48,458 nucleotides of DNA from an uncultured Collinsella sp. (GCA_938023085.1 CALHDP010000043.1:1-48458); one strand, 5' to 3'; numbered from the stretch's first letter, positions 23,427 through 32,381 are shown. Notes: generated by a model not told the origin, from the sequence alone. Numbers and translations: made by a program.

Positions 23427-25626
23427 ACTCGCTTGGGGCAACGTCCGCCGCGCCGGCCGCGACTACCTCGTCTACCTTTTGACGCTCACCCTGGGCGTCA
23501 CGGTCTTCTATGCCTTTAACACCATCTCGATGCAGGTCAACATCGCCGGCATCGATGAAGAGGGCTTGGCACAGGTTATGGGCAGCATGCTCGGCGACCT
23601 AACGTACTTTTTGGCCGGTGTCATGGCTTTTTTGATGGTGTACGCCAATAACTTCATCATGAAACGCCGCAAAAAGGAGTTTGGCCTGTACCAGGTGCTC
23701 GGCATGGGGCGCGGGCGCGTCGCCACGATCATGGCGCTCGAGACCGTGATAGTATCGGTCGTGGCCTTTGTCGCCGGCATTGTGCTGGGTGTGGGACTCT
23801 CCCAGCTTATGACGTTCTTTACGGCCTCGCTTTTTAAGACACAGATCGCCAATTTCCACTTCTTTTTCTCGGTGCATGCGTTCAATCTGACCCTTGCCTG
23901 CATGCTCGTAATGTTTGTGCTCACGCTACTGCTGAACCTTCGCGCCGTGCGTCGTACCAAACTCATCGAGCTTATGGGTGCCGAGCGTCGCAACGAGAGC
24001 ATCAAGACACGTAACCCCTGGATCGCGATTGCCATCTTTGCCGTGGGCGTGTTGCTGGTGGGCGTGGCCTATTACCGTCTGCTACGTGATGGGTTCCCGC
24101 TAACCGCGACGGACAGCAAGCTGCAAGAGGCCATGAACCAGTTTGGTATTACGACCGCTATGGTTACAGTTGGCACCTTCGCTCTGTTCTGGGGACTCTC
24201 GGGCATGCTCATTAAGCTGCTGCAGAGCCTGCGCGGCGTGTATTGGCGCGGCCTCAACATGTTTACCGTGCGCCAGCTTGCGGCCAAGGTCAACACGGTG
24301 TGCTTTTCGATGGGCGTCATCGCGATGCTCCTGTTTTTGGCCATCACCTCGGTGACGTGCGGTATGTCGATTGCCAACGTGATGAACGAGAACCTGGAGC
24401 GCTGTAACCCTGTTGACGTGTCTCAGACGTATGTCTATTACACGCCCGATACGCTTGACTACTACAAAGAGTACAAAGGGTATGTCAATCCGTCTGAGGC
24501 CGATCGCATGGTGTTGGCCGATACAACGGTCGATTTGTACCCTGCATGGCACGGCAAGGGCAAGTCGGCGGACAACAACGACGGGACCGGCAAGAAGGTC
24601 GATATCGCCGATGTTGCCGGTGAGCATGTGCAGATCGATTCGTATCTGAGTTACCCATTTGGCGGCTCGAATCCTTCGGTGACCCCAAGTGAGATGTGCA
24701 AGACCATGGGCGAAAAGCTTCCCAAGGCATTCGGGGGTAGCAATGCCGATACGATGGGTCTGTTTGTGACGCCGGCGAGCCAGTACAACAAACTGCGTCA
24801 GATGATGGGCGAGGAGCCGGTGCACATCGGTCACGACCAGTATCTGCTCACATGTGATATGGGCGGCGAGCTGGTCGACCTGTACACCAAGTATATGGCT
24901 GGCGGCCATGCCCTTACCTTGGGCGGGCATACGCTCAAGCCCGCAACCGATAAGTCGGACGAAGATACGGCGGCCATCGCCAACTCGGCGATGGGCAGCA
25001 ATCCGGGTACCGTCGTCGTTGCCGACGAGCTGTTGTCCCAGCTTAATCTGCAGCCGTATTCCAGTAGCCTGCTCGTTAACTACAAACAGGGGATGGATAC
25101 GACCGAGGCAGACGAGAGCATTAAACACACTCTGCTCGACAATCTGCTCGTTGACGGCAAGGAGCCGGGGTCGTGGGGAATCTTTATCACACGCTCCGAG
25201 ATGTACACGCAAGCAGCGCAAATGAACGGTCTTATTAGCTACCTAGCCATCTACATCGGCTTTGTATTGGTCGTTGCATGCGCGGCGATTCTGTCGATCC
25301 AGCAGCTCTCCAACGTGGCCGACGGCAGCCGCAGCTATCGTGTGCTGGCACAGATCGGCTGCGACGACCGCCAGATCCGCCATTCGGTGATGGCGCAGCA
25401 AGCGGTATTCTTCCTGTTCCCGCTGGCAGTGGGCCTGGCGCACTCCTTTGTGGCACTTAAGGTGATCATCGAGCTGGTGAGCATATTCGGAAATATGAGC
25501 ATCGGTGGCACCGTGGGCCTCACCTGTGCAATCTTCCTGGCAGCCTACGGCGGCTACTTCCTGGTGACCTACCTCATGAGCACCGGCATGGTGCGAGCCG
25601 CCATCGCCACCCGCTACAGCGAGTAA
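23416..25626 (+). CDS. ABC transporter permease (BceB-like, FtsX domains)
   Basis: The 736-residue membrane partner of the ATPase at 22641. It has about ten membrane segments: one near the N-terminus, three in the first FtsX unit (about 55-190), further ones near 200-300, and three in the C-terminal FtsX unit (about 600-735). A large extracellular domain of about 270 residues lies between about 320 and 600, as in BceB-type permeases that bind antimicrobial peptides or lipid II-linked drugs. The start at 23416 has GGTGAGG upstream; a GTG four codons earlier is possible. Likely roles are resistance to, or sensing of, peptide antibiotics such as bacitracin. The exact substrate is unknown. Confidence 0.9.
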   Translation: MLCKLAWGNVRRAGRDYLVYLLTLTLGVTVFYAFNTISMQVNIAGIDEEGLAQVMGSMLGDLTYFLAGVMAFLMVYANNFIMKRRKKEFGLYQVLGMGRGRVATIMALETVIVSVVAFVAGIVLGVGLSQLMTFFTASLFKTQIANFHFFFSVHAFNLTLACMLVMFVLTLLLNLRAVRRTKLIELMGAERRNESIKTRNPWIAIAIFAVGVLLVGVAYYRLLRDGFPLTATDSKLQEAMNQFGITTAMVTVGTFALFWGLSGMLIKLLQSLRGVYWRGLNMFTVRQLAAKVNTVCFSMGVIAMLLFLAITSVTCGMSIANVMNENLERCNPVDVSQTYVYYTPDTLDYYKEYKGYVNPSEADRMVLADTTVDLYPAWHGKGKSADNNDGTGKKVDIADVAGEHVQIDSYLSYPFGGSNPSVTPSEMCKTMGEKLPKAFGGSNADTMGLFVTPASQYNKLRQMMGEEPVHIGHDQYLLTCDMGGELVDLYTKYMAGGHALTLGGHTLKPATDKSDEDTAAIANSAMGSNPGTVVVADELLSQLNLQPYSSSLLVNYKQGMDTTEADESIKHTLLDNLLVDGKEPGSWGIFITRSEMYTQAAQMNGLISYLAIYIGFVLVVACAAILSIQQLSNVADGSRSYRVLAQIGCDDRQIRHSVMAQQAVFFLFPLAVGLAHSFVALKVIIELVSIFGNMSIGGTVGLTCAIFLAAYGGYFLVTYLMSTGMVRAAIATRYSE

Positions 25627-25673
25627 CTCACCCAGTTTGGAATTATCGTAGGTTGAGCATAAGTCAGTGAAAA

Positions 25674-25766
25674 CGCCCCTAAGCGAGCAAGGTGACGTGA
25701 AAGAGGAGGGAAGCGTACTTTGGGTACGCGACCGACGACTGAACGTCAGATTGCCGCCTAGGGGCG
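25674..25766 (-). ncRNA. Candidate structured element, copy 2 (3' region of aroG)
   Basis: An outer stem of 12 bases (25674-25685 with 25755-25766, one mismatch) encloses the conserved strands CAAGGTGACGTGAAA (25688-25702) and GAACGTCAGATTG (25741-25753). A variable inner stem, GCGTAC with GTACGC (25713-25729), lies between them. Orientation relative to the upstream gene (aroG, minus strand) is the same as copy 1 relative to lacC. Outer and inner stem sequences differ from copy 1 while the internal strands are identical. Confidence 0.5.
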
Positions 25767-25782
25767 CTTGCAGCGTCGGACG

Positions 25783-25810
25783 GTTACGGCGTTTGGTAAA
25801 ACGCCGTAAC
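25783..25810 (-). terminator. Hairpin abutting the aroG stop codon
   Basis: GTTACGGCGTTT pairs with AAACGCCGTAAC around GGTA. It starts two bases after the aroG stop codon on the minus strand and matches the hairpin after lacC at 9624-9651 in stem sequence, position and flanks (TAGAGTTACGG, then CCGACGCTGC). Confidence 0.6.
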
Positions 25811-25811
25811 T

Positions 25812-26843
25812 CTAAATACGTTCCGCGATCTCGTGGATGAGGTAGTCGGTCTTTTCCCAGCCCAGGCACGGGTCGGTGATCGACTTGCCAAAGACGCCGC
25901 CGTCGACCGGCTGGTTGCCGTCCTCCAGGTAGGACTCGATCATAAAGCCCTTGACCAGCTTAGAGATGGACTCGTTGCGGCGGCAGCTGTCGAGCACCTC
26001 CTTGCAAATGCGGTACTGCTCCAGCGGGCGCTTGCCCGAGTTGTCGTGGTTGCAGTCGATGACCGCCGCCGGGTTGGCGTAGCCGGCGTGCTCGGTATAG
26101 CGCTCGGCCAGGCGCTCCAGGTGCTCGTAGTGGTAATTAGGGTAGGTACGACCATCGAGACCGATGTAGCCACGCATAACGGCGTGTGCGAGCGGATTGC
26201 CGTCGCACTCGACCTCCCAGTTGCGGAAGATGAAGCTCTGGTGCGCCTGCGCGGCGTAAATGGAGTTGAGCATAACGGTGGTAGAGCCGGCAGTGGGATT
26301 CTTCATGCCGACGGGTACCGAAATGCCGCTCGACACCAGGCGATGCTCCTGGTTCTCGACCGAGCGTGCGCCCACGGCAACATAGCTCAGCAGGTCAACG
26401 AGGTATTGGTAGTTGGACGGGTAGAGCATCTCATCGGCGGTGAAGAAGCCGGTCTCCTCGATGACGCGCAGGTGCATGTGGCGGATGGCCTTGACGCCCT
26501 CGAGCAGGTCGTCGGGAGCCTCGGGGTTGGGGTTGTGCAGAAGACCCTTGTAGCCGGTGCCCTTGGTGCGCGGCTTATTGGTGTAGACGCGCGGAATGAT
26601 GATGAGCTTGTCCTTGACCTCTTCGGCGGTCTTGGCCAGTCGGTTCATATACTCGAGCACCGAATCCTCGCGGTCGGCAGAGCACGGGCCGATGATGAGC
26701 ACCTTACGTGCGTCCTCGCCGGTAAAGACTTTGGCGACCTCGGCGTCAAATGCCTGCTTTTTGGCGGTAAGCTCGGCAGAAAGTGGCATTTCCTCGCGGA
26801 TCTCCATGGGGATCGGCAGCCTGCGTTTGAATTCCATGGCCAT
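25812..26843 (-). CDS. aroG: 3-deoxy-7-phosphoheptulonate synthase (class I DAHP synthase, AroG-type)
   Basis: It condenses phosphoenolpyruvate and erythrose 4-phosphate to DAHP, the first step of the shikimate pathway. The 343-residue protein is the normal length for the AroFGH (AroA-I-alpha) group. Signatures include IGPCSADRED, the metal- and substrate-binding stretch IPRVYTNKPRTKGTGYKGL, VENQEHRLVSSG, GMKNPTAGST, VIDCNHDNSGK, and FMIESYLEDGNQ. The isozyme (which aromatic amino acid inhibits it) cannot be read. GAGGAGA precedes the ATG. It is a single-gene unit; the hairpin-and-element pair described at 25783 and 25674 lies directly after its stop. Confidence 0.93.
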   Translation of the reverse strand: MAMEFKRRLPIPMEIREEMPLSAELTAKKQAFDAEVAKVFTGEDARKVLIIGPCSADREDSVLEYMNRLAKTAEEVKDKLIIIPRVYTNKPRTKGTGYKGLLHNPNPEAPDDLLEGVKAIRHMHLRVIEETGFFTADEMLYPSNYQYLVDLLSYVAVGARSVENQEHRLVSSGISVPVGMKNPTAGSTTVMLNSIYAAQAHQSFIFRNWEVECDGNPLAHAVMRGYIGLDGRTYPNYHYEHLERLAERYTEHAGYANPAAVIDCNHDNSGKRPLEQYRICKEVLDSCRRNESISKLVKGFMIESYLEDGNQPVDGGVFGKSITDPCLGWEKTDYLIHEIAERI

Positions 26844-26941
26844 AGGGGTCTCCTCAATCTATAGAAAGAGCAATAAGCGTATTGTCGAATGCTCGGCATT
26901 ATCCGCTGTCGCACGCTAAAGTGCAAGCCCTTGCCACCCCG

Positions 26942-26979
26942 AAACCTGCCAAAAGGGACAGGTTTATTTTGGCAGGTTT
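26942..26979. repeat. Palindrome AAACCTGCCAAAA upstream of aroG
   Basis: A perfect 13-base inverted repeat (26942-26954, 26967-26979) lies about 100 bases upstream of the aroG start. The loop contains GGGACAGG. Similar gggacagg or cctgtccc loops occur in the palindrome at 17024-17064. It may be an upstream terminator or an extragenic repeat. Confidence 0.55.
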
Positions 26980-27065
26980 TATATGGGGGAACGTCGGCGG
27001 ATACCGGGAGGGAGTGGCGTCGCGCGGGACCCTAAGGCTATTGTCGGTTCCCCAGGAAACACCCT

Positions 27066-27296
27066 GTGGGCAAAAAATGCCAAATATGAGTACGGTTGCT
27101 AGCTTAGTAGCATATTGCCTTCGCAAAATAATAGACATAACAGCAAAATATGTTCATTAACGCAAACACATATAAGTCCGCTATAGGGCTGTTTGATCAA
27201 TTTAGGGACGCGTGTAAGCCGTGAAAACGGCATTTGGGGCTGTTTTGGCTGTTACTAAAAGGGTAACAGTACTCATATTTGCCATTTTTTGCCCAC
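27066..27296. mobile_element. MITE-like AT-rich element with 28-base terminal inverted repeats
   Basis: Terminal inverted repeats of 28 bases (27066-27093 and 27269-27296) differ at one base. They contain GTGGGCAAAAAATG and AAATATGAGTAC. The 175 bases between them are clearly richer in A+T than the surrounding DNA, code for nothing convincing, and end with a small CTGTTAC/GTAACAG hairpin. Size and layout suit a non-autonomous mobile element. No clear target-site duplication was found. The whole 26844-27422 gap is otherwise gene-free. Confidence 0.5.
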
Positions 27297-27355
27297 GGGG
27301 CCTCGAAGGGGCTGTCAATCAGGTCCCAGGGGAGGCGGTTTGAGGGTCGCAGAGC

Positions 27356-27392
27356 AAAAACGGGGGCGCAGGTTGTCCTGCGCCCCCGTTTT
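27356..27392 (-). terminator. Rho-independent terminator of the MarR-ABC operon
   Basis: A 16-base GC stem (CGGGGGCGCAGG with CCTGCGCCCCCG and flanking A/T pairs) with a 4-base loop. On the minus strand it is followed by TTTTTGCTCT, 30 bases past the last ABC gene. Confidence 0.85.
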
Positions 27393-27422
27393 CTGGGCAT
27401 TGCGGTTGTTTGCCGCCGGTTG

Positions 27423-29279
27423 TTACGCCGCCTCGTCGAATTGCGAGTTGTACAGGTCGGCGTAGAAGCCGCCCTGGGCGAGCAGCTCGTCGTGCGTGCC
27501 CTTCTCGACGATGTCGCCGTCGCGAATCACCAAGATCACGTCGGCGTTTCGGATCGTGGACAGGCGATGCGCGATAACAAAGCTGGTACGGCCCTGCATC
27601 AGCGCATCCATGGCGCGCTGAATAAGCTCCTCGGTGCGGGTGTCCACGTTGGAGGTCGCCTCGTCCAAAATCAGCGCCGGACGGTCGGCCAAAATGGCGC
27701 GGGCGATGGTCACGAGCTGGCGCTGACCCTGCGACAGGTTAGTGCCTTCCTCGTTGATCATAAAGTCGTAGCCGCCGGCGAGCGTATGGATAAAGTGATC
27801 GCAGCGCGCGGCACGAGCGGCGGCCTCGACCTCGGCATCGCTCGCATCGGGGCGTCCGTAGCGGATGTTCTCGCGGATGGTGCCGTTAAACAGCCAGGTA
27901 TCCTGCAGTACCATGGCAAACTCGCCGCGCAGTGCCGCGCGGTCCCAGTCGCGCACGTCGACACCCTCGACGCGCAGCGAACCGCCGTCCACATCGTAGA
28001 AGCGCTGCAGCAGCTTGATGAGCGTGGTCTTGCCAGCTCCGGTGGGACCGACGATGGCGATGGTTTGGCCGGGCTGCGCCTCGCAGCTAAAGTCGTGGAT
28101 GATGGTCTTGTCGGGCGTGTAGCCAAACTTGACATGGTCAAACTCAACGTGGCCGGGGCGCTTCTCGGGAATCTGCGCGTCGGCCTTCTGCTCCTCCTCG
28201 GGCGCGGCCAGGAACTCAAAGACGCGCTCGGTGGCAGCGGCCATCGACTGCATCGTGTTGCTCACGTTGCCCAGCTGCTGCACGGGTTGCGTAAAGTTGC
28301 GAACGTACTGGATAAAGCTCTGAATGTCGCCGGGCGTGGCATTGCCGGTCAGCGCGAGCTGTGCACCCACCACGACGACGCCCACGTAGCCCATGTTGCC
28401 CACCAAGCTCATAAGCGGCATCATCAGACCCGACAGGAACTGCGAGCGCCAGCCACTAATAAAGAGACGGTCGTTTTGGCGGTCGAACTCCTCGATCGAG
28501 GCCTCGGCGCGGTCGAACACCTGGATGACGTTCTGGCCGGCAAAGTCCTCCTCGATAATGCCGTTGACGGCGCCCAGAACCTGCTGTTGCTCGCGGAAGT
28601 ACGGCTGCGAGAAGTGAATCATTACGGTCAGGATAATCGCGGCGGCCGGCAGCGTGAGCACGGTGACGCCGGTAAGCGGCAGGCTGATCGAAAGCATCAT
28701 GACGAGCACGCCGATAATCTGCGTCACCGACGTGATGAGCTGCGTCACGCTCTGGTTGAGCGACTGACCCAGCGTATCGACGTCGTTGGTGATGCGGCTG
28801 AGTACGTCTCCCTTGCTGTGACCGTTGAAGTAACTCATCGGCACGACGGCAATCTTGGCGGCGATTTCCTTGCGCATGCGGTAGCAAATCTTTTGCGTGA
28901 CGCCGGTCATGAGCCAGCCCTGGACCAGGCTGCAGACAGAGCTCGCCAGATACAGGCAGAGCAAAAAGCCGAGCGTCTTGGCGATCCAGTCAAAGTCAAC
29001 GTCGCCGGTACCGTTGACCTTGGCAACCAGGCCCTCGAACAGTTTGGTGGTAACCTGGCCGAGCACCTTGGGCCCCACAATGTTAAAGATGACCGAGCAC
29101 ACGGCAAAGGCGACGGCGGTAAACACAGCAATCTTGTGCTGGCCGATATAGCCGAGCAGCTGCCTCATGGTGCCCTTAAAGTCCTTGGCCTTTTCGCCAC
29201 GACGCATGCCGCCCATGCGGCCCATGGGTCCACGCTGACGGGTGGGCTTGGGAATTTGAGTCTTGGTCTCGTCTGCCAT
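27423..29279 (-). CDS. ABC exporter half-transporter with canonical ATPase site
   Basis: A 618-residue type IV ABC exporter: an N-terminal membrane domain with about six helices (residues 45-335) and a C-terminal ATPase. Walker A is GPTGAGKTT, the signature is LSQGQRQ (Q replacing the usual second G), and Walker B is LILDEATSNVD with the catalytic glutamate. It starts where the preceding ABC gene stops, sharing one base, so the two form a coupled pair. Pairing of this subunit with one bearing a degenerate Walker B is the hallmark of heterodimeric multidrug exporters such as TM287/288, LmrCD and BmrCD. Export of drugs or another toxic compound is inferred; the substrate is unknown. Confidence 0.9.
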   Translation of the reverse strand: MADETKTQIPKPTRQRGPMGRMGGMRRGEKAKDFKGTMRQLLGYIGQHKIAVFTAVAFAVCSVIFNIVGPKVLGQVTTKLFEGLVAKVNGTGDVDFDWIAKTLGFLLCLYLASSVCSLVQGWLMTGVTQKICYRMRKEIAAKIAVVPMSYFNGHSKGDVLSRITNDVDTLGQSLNQSVTQLITSVTQIIGVLVMMLSISLPLTGVTVLTLPAAAIILTVMIHFSQPYFREQQQVLGAVNGIIEEDFAGQNVIQVFDRAEASIEEFDRQNDRLFISGWRSQFLSGLMMPLMSLVGNMGYVGVVVVGAQLALTGNATPGDIQSFIQYVRNFTQPVQQLGNVSNTMQSMAAATERVFEFLAAPEEEQKADAQIPEKRPGHVEFDHVKFGYTPDKTIIHDFSCEAQPGQTIAIVGPTGAGKTTLIKLLQRFYDVDGGSLRVEGVDVRDWDRAALRGEFAMVLQDTWLFNGTIRENIRYGRPDASDAEVEAAARAARCDHFIHTLAGGYDFMINEEGTNLSQGQRQLVTIARAILADRPALILDEATSNVDTRTEELIQRAMDALMQGRTSFVIAHRLSTIRNADVILVIRDGDIVEKGTHDELLAQGGFYADLYNSQFDEAA

Positions 29280-31645
29280 TAGCGCTCGCCTCCTTCCATG
29301 ACGGCTGCAATTTCTTCTTGGGTAAGCCCCAGCTCCTCGGCGGAAAGCTGCGACTGTGCGATCTCCAGGTACGCCGGGCAGCCGTGCAGCAGCTCCTCGT
29401 GTGTGCCGGTGCCCACCACGTGGCCGTCGTCGAGCACGATAATCTGGTCGGCGTGCATGATGGTCGCGATACGCTGCGCCACGACCACGAGCGCGGCGTC
29501 GGTGACGTTTTTGGCGAGCTCCTCGCGCAGGCGCGCGTCGGTCTTGTAGTCAAGCGCGCTAAACGAGTCATCGAACACCACGACCTCGGGCTTCTTGGCC
29601 AACGCGCGGGCGATGGCCAGGCGCTGGCGCTGGCCGCCCGAGACATTGGAGCCGCCCTGGCTGATGGAGGAGTCGTAGCCGCCCTCGCGCTCGGCGATAA
29701 AGTCCTCGGCTTGTGCGATGCGCGCGGCCTGGTGCATGTCATCATCGCTTACCATGTCGCCGGCAAACTTGAGGTTGCTCTCGACAGTGCCCGAGAATAG
29801 GCGCCCCTGCTGCGGGATGTAACCAATGCGGCGGCGCAGCTCGGAAAGGGTCATGTCGCGCACGTCGATGCCGTCGAGCGAAATGCTGCCGCCCGTGACG
29901 TCGTACAGGCGCGGAATCAGCTGCACGAGCGTGGACTTACCCGAGCCCGTGGAGCCAATGATGCCGAGCATCTGACCGGCATGCGTGGTGAAGTTCACGC
30001 CGCTGATGACATCGGCGCGGGCATCGGGATACTGGAAGCTCACGTCACGGAAGGTGAGCTCACCGCGCGGCGCGCTGGCAGCAGGCAGTTTGGGCGAGGC
30101 AGGGTCGTTGATGCTGGTGGGGCAGGTGAGAACCTCTTCCACGCGCTCAGCGGCAACCTCGGCGCGGGGCAGGATGACCGACACCATGGTGAGGATCATA
30201 AACGCCATGACGATCTGCATGGTGTAGGAGATAAACGCCATCATGTTGCCGACCTGCATCACGCCGTCGGACACGCCCTGCGCGCCAAACCAGACGATAA
30301 GCACGGTGATGCAGTTCATGACGAGCATCATAAGCGGCATCATAAAACTCATAGCGCGGTTGGTGTAGAGCTGTGTGGTCATCAGGTCGAGCGAAGCCTT
30401 GTCAAAGCGCTCGAGCTCATGTTCCTCGCGGTTGAACGAGCGGATGGGCATAAGGCCGTCGAGCAGCTCACGGGCGGTAAGGTTCACGCGGTCCACAAAG
30501 CTCTGCATCTTTTTGAACTTGGGCATGGTGAGGCCCATGAGCACGCCGACGACGGCCGAGACCGCGATGATGGCAACGGCGATGGTCCACTCTAGGCCGG
30601 TATGGTTGGCCAGGACGCGCATGACGGCGACGATGCCCATGACGGGGGCCATCAGACACATGCGGATAAACAGGGTTGCGGCCATCTGGATCTGCTGAAT
30701 GTCGTTGGTGCAGCGGGTGATGAGCGAGGCCTGGCTAAACTTGCCCACCTCGGCCGGCGAGAAGTGCATAACCTTGTTGAAGGTCTCGCGGCGCAGGTCG
30801 CGGGCGATGGAGCAGGCGGTGCGCGAAGCCACGGCACCGGTCAGGATGGTGGCGACGAGCGAGATCAGGCACAGACCAAACATCGTGGTCGCCATGCGGC
30901 CCAGGTAGGCGTTCTGCACGTCGGCGGGGTCGATGCCCTGCGCCTTGTACTCGTCTTGCACATAGCTCACGGCGCGTTGGGTCACGATGGAACCCGACAT
31001 GGAGCCCATTTTGTCCGCCATATCGTTGGCGCCCTCCACGAGCTTGCCCTGGTCGATTAGGCCGCCTTCAACGCCTAGACGCAGACCCTTCATGGTGATC
31101 TTACCGCCGTCGGCATCAATCTGCTTTTGCATGTTCTGCGCCGCTGCGGCTTTCTGCTGCATCTCGGCGAGCTGCTCGGGCGTCATCGCTGCCATTTGCT
31201 CGGGCGTGGGCATGGCCTGAGCGCCGCTGTTGTCTTTCTCACCGGACGAGCCCATCATGCCGCCCATGGAGTTGGCATCGATGCCCTGGTTGAACGAAAG
31301 GACGACAGTCTCGGGCAGGCTCATGATGTCGGCAATCTTGCCGCCGTCGGCACGCTCCTCCTCGGTGCCCTTGTACGTTCGAATGCCGTTATTGTCCGCC
31401 TTGCTAAACACGGCCTCCACAGCCTTGGCGTCCTTGGAGCTCATAAAGAGTTCGAGGTCATCGAGCGATTCGGCACGGATGGTGTCGGGCACGGGCGACG
31501 CGATGCCGCCTTGCTGCACACCCACGTCGACGATGTCACTCATATAGGTAGGCAGCGCCAGATCGGCGTTGCAGCTGATTACGATAAGTACGATAGCTGC
31601 GAACAGTGCCAGGATATGTTTTTTAAAGAGCTTGAGAATCCTCAC
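29279..31645 (-). CDS. ABC exporter half-transporter with degenerate Walker B and large extracellular insert
   Basis: A 788-residue partner of the exporter subunit at 27423, about 200 residues longer than usual. The extra length lies between the first membrane helix (about 10-30) and the second (about 255-275). It is an extracellular region of about 215 residues rich in Met, Gln, Ala and Gly, with a likely helical stretch around PTPEQMAAMTPEQLAEMQQK. The ATPase domain has Walker A GSTGSGKST, signature VSGGQRQR, and Walker B VVVFDDSFSALD, in which Asp replaces the catalytic Glu. That makes this the non-hydrolysing site of the heterodimer. Its start overlaps the MarR stop by four bases. The insert may gate the outer face or bind a ligand. 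Confidence 0.9.
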   Translation of the reverse strand: MRILKLFKKHILALFAAIVLIVISCNADLALPTYMSDIVDVGVQQGGIASPVPDTIRAESLDDLELFMSSKDAKAVEAVFSKADNNGIRTYKGTEEERADGGKIADIMSLPETVVLSFNQGIDANSMGGMMGSSGEKDNSGAQAMPTPEQMAAMTPEQLAEMQQKAAAAQNMQKQIDADGGKITMKGLRLGVEGGLIDQGKLVEGANDMADKMGSMSGSIVTQRAVSYVQDEYKAQGIDPADVQNAYLGRMATTMFGLCLISLVATILTGAVASRTACSIARDLRRETFNKVMHFSPAEVGKFSQASLITRCTNDIQQIQMAATLFIRMCLMAPVMGIVAVMRVLANHTGLEWTIAVAIIAVSAVVGVLMGLTMPKFKKMQSFVDRVNLTARELLDGLMPIRSFNREEHELERFDKASLDLMTTQLYTNRAMSFMMPLMMLVMNCITVLIVWFGAQGVSDGVMQVGNMMAFISYTMQIVMAFMILTMVSVILPRAEVAAERVEEVLTCPTSINDPASPKLPAASAPRGELTFRDVSFQYPDARADVISGVNFTTHAGQMLGIIGSTGSGKSTLVQLIPRLYDVTGGSISLDGIDVRDMTLSELRRRIGYIPQQGRLFSGTVESNLKFAGDMVSDDDMHQAARIAQAEDFIAEREGGYDSSISQGGSNVSGGQRQRLAIARALAKKPEVVVFDDSFSALDYKTDARLREELAKNVTDAALVVVAQRIATIMHADQIIVLDDGHVVGTGTHEELLHGCPAYLEIAQSQLSAEELGLTQEEIAAVMEGGER

Positions 31646-32091
31646 TCGGCATCTCTCCTTTCTTGATTGCGGTCGATAATTTCGTTGGCACGTCTAAGAA
31701 GGCGCACCATCTCTTGGGTATCTGTTTCGCCAAGCTGCTCGAGGAAGGCCGCGGTGCGGTCCTCGAATTCCCGACGTTTGATTTCGATAACCTGGAATCC
31801 TTTGTCGGTCACCGTGACGTGTACGCGACGACGGTCGGTCTTTGAGTGCTCGCGCTCGACCCAGCCCTTGGCCTCGAGGGCGCGCAGGATATTGGCGATG
31901 CGGGCGCTCGAGACCCAGGCACGATCGGCGAGTTCGCTCGGCGTGAGCGAGCCGCCGGCGCGCATGAGGGCGCGCATGACGGCCATCTCGCCACCCAGGG
32001 CCTGGTCGGCAAAGCGCGAAACGCGCTGGTGTATGCTGCCAAACTCGGTAAAGAGCTGACGCCCAAGCTCATGGAAATCGGTATCTTCCAC
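31642..32091 (-). CDS. MarR-family transcriptional regulator
   Basis: A 149-residue winged-helix regulator, first gene of the operon with the two ABC exporter genes and overlapping the next by four bases (ATGA). The recognition region is LTPSELADRAWVSSARIANILRALEAKGWVERE, followed by the wing HSKTDRRRVHVTVTDKG. Most MarR proteins repress their own operon until a drug-like ligand binds, so control of the exporter is expected. The start codon is GTG, with AGGGG upstream. A 15-base inverted repeat at 32083-32131 includes this start codon and is a candidate operator. Confidence 0.9.
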   Translation of the reverse strand: MEDTDFHELGRQLFTEFGSIHQRVSRFADQALGGEMAVMRALMRAGGSLTPSELADRAWVSSARIANILRALEAKGWVEREHSKTDRRRVHVTVTDKGFQVIEIKRREFEDRTAAFLEQLGETDTQEMVRLLRRANEIIDRNQERRDAE

Positions 32092-32131
32092 CGAAAACCC
32101 CTAACACTAGAAACTATTTTCGGTGAAAGAT
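32083..32131. promoter_or_regulatory. Inverted repeat over the marR start, candidate operator
   Basis: Arms ATCTTCCACCGAAAA (32083-32097) and TTTTCGGTGAAAGAT (32117-32131) pair with one mismatch, around 19 bases. The left arm covers the GTG start of the MarR gene. It may be an operator bound by MarR or a hairpin affecting translation. Confidence 0.5.
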
Positions 32132-32381
32132 GATACCCCCGCTCAAGCATCCCATTCGGTAGATTTCTAGGCATGTCTCAAAAATCTACTTGGCCGCTAG
32201 GCAATATAAAGAGCGTATAAAGAATTAAAATAATTCAATAATTGTAGCGTTTCAAAGAATTATCATGCACGCGGTTAGGCGAGGGGTTGTCACCACCATG
32301 ACGACTGGGACTCATATAATCGCCACGTGCGATGCTCCAACTTCCCGCGAGGAGACACCTTATATAAAGGGGGATGGAGTC

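Noticed and set aside
27279..29282. Long plus-strand open frame over the ABC exporter gene
   Set aside because: It is the complement of a clear ABC exporter; the His/Asp/Gln-rich translation has no recognisable domain.
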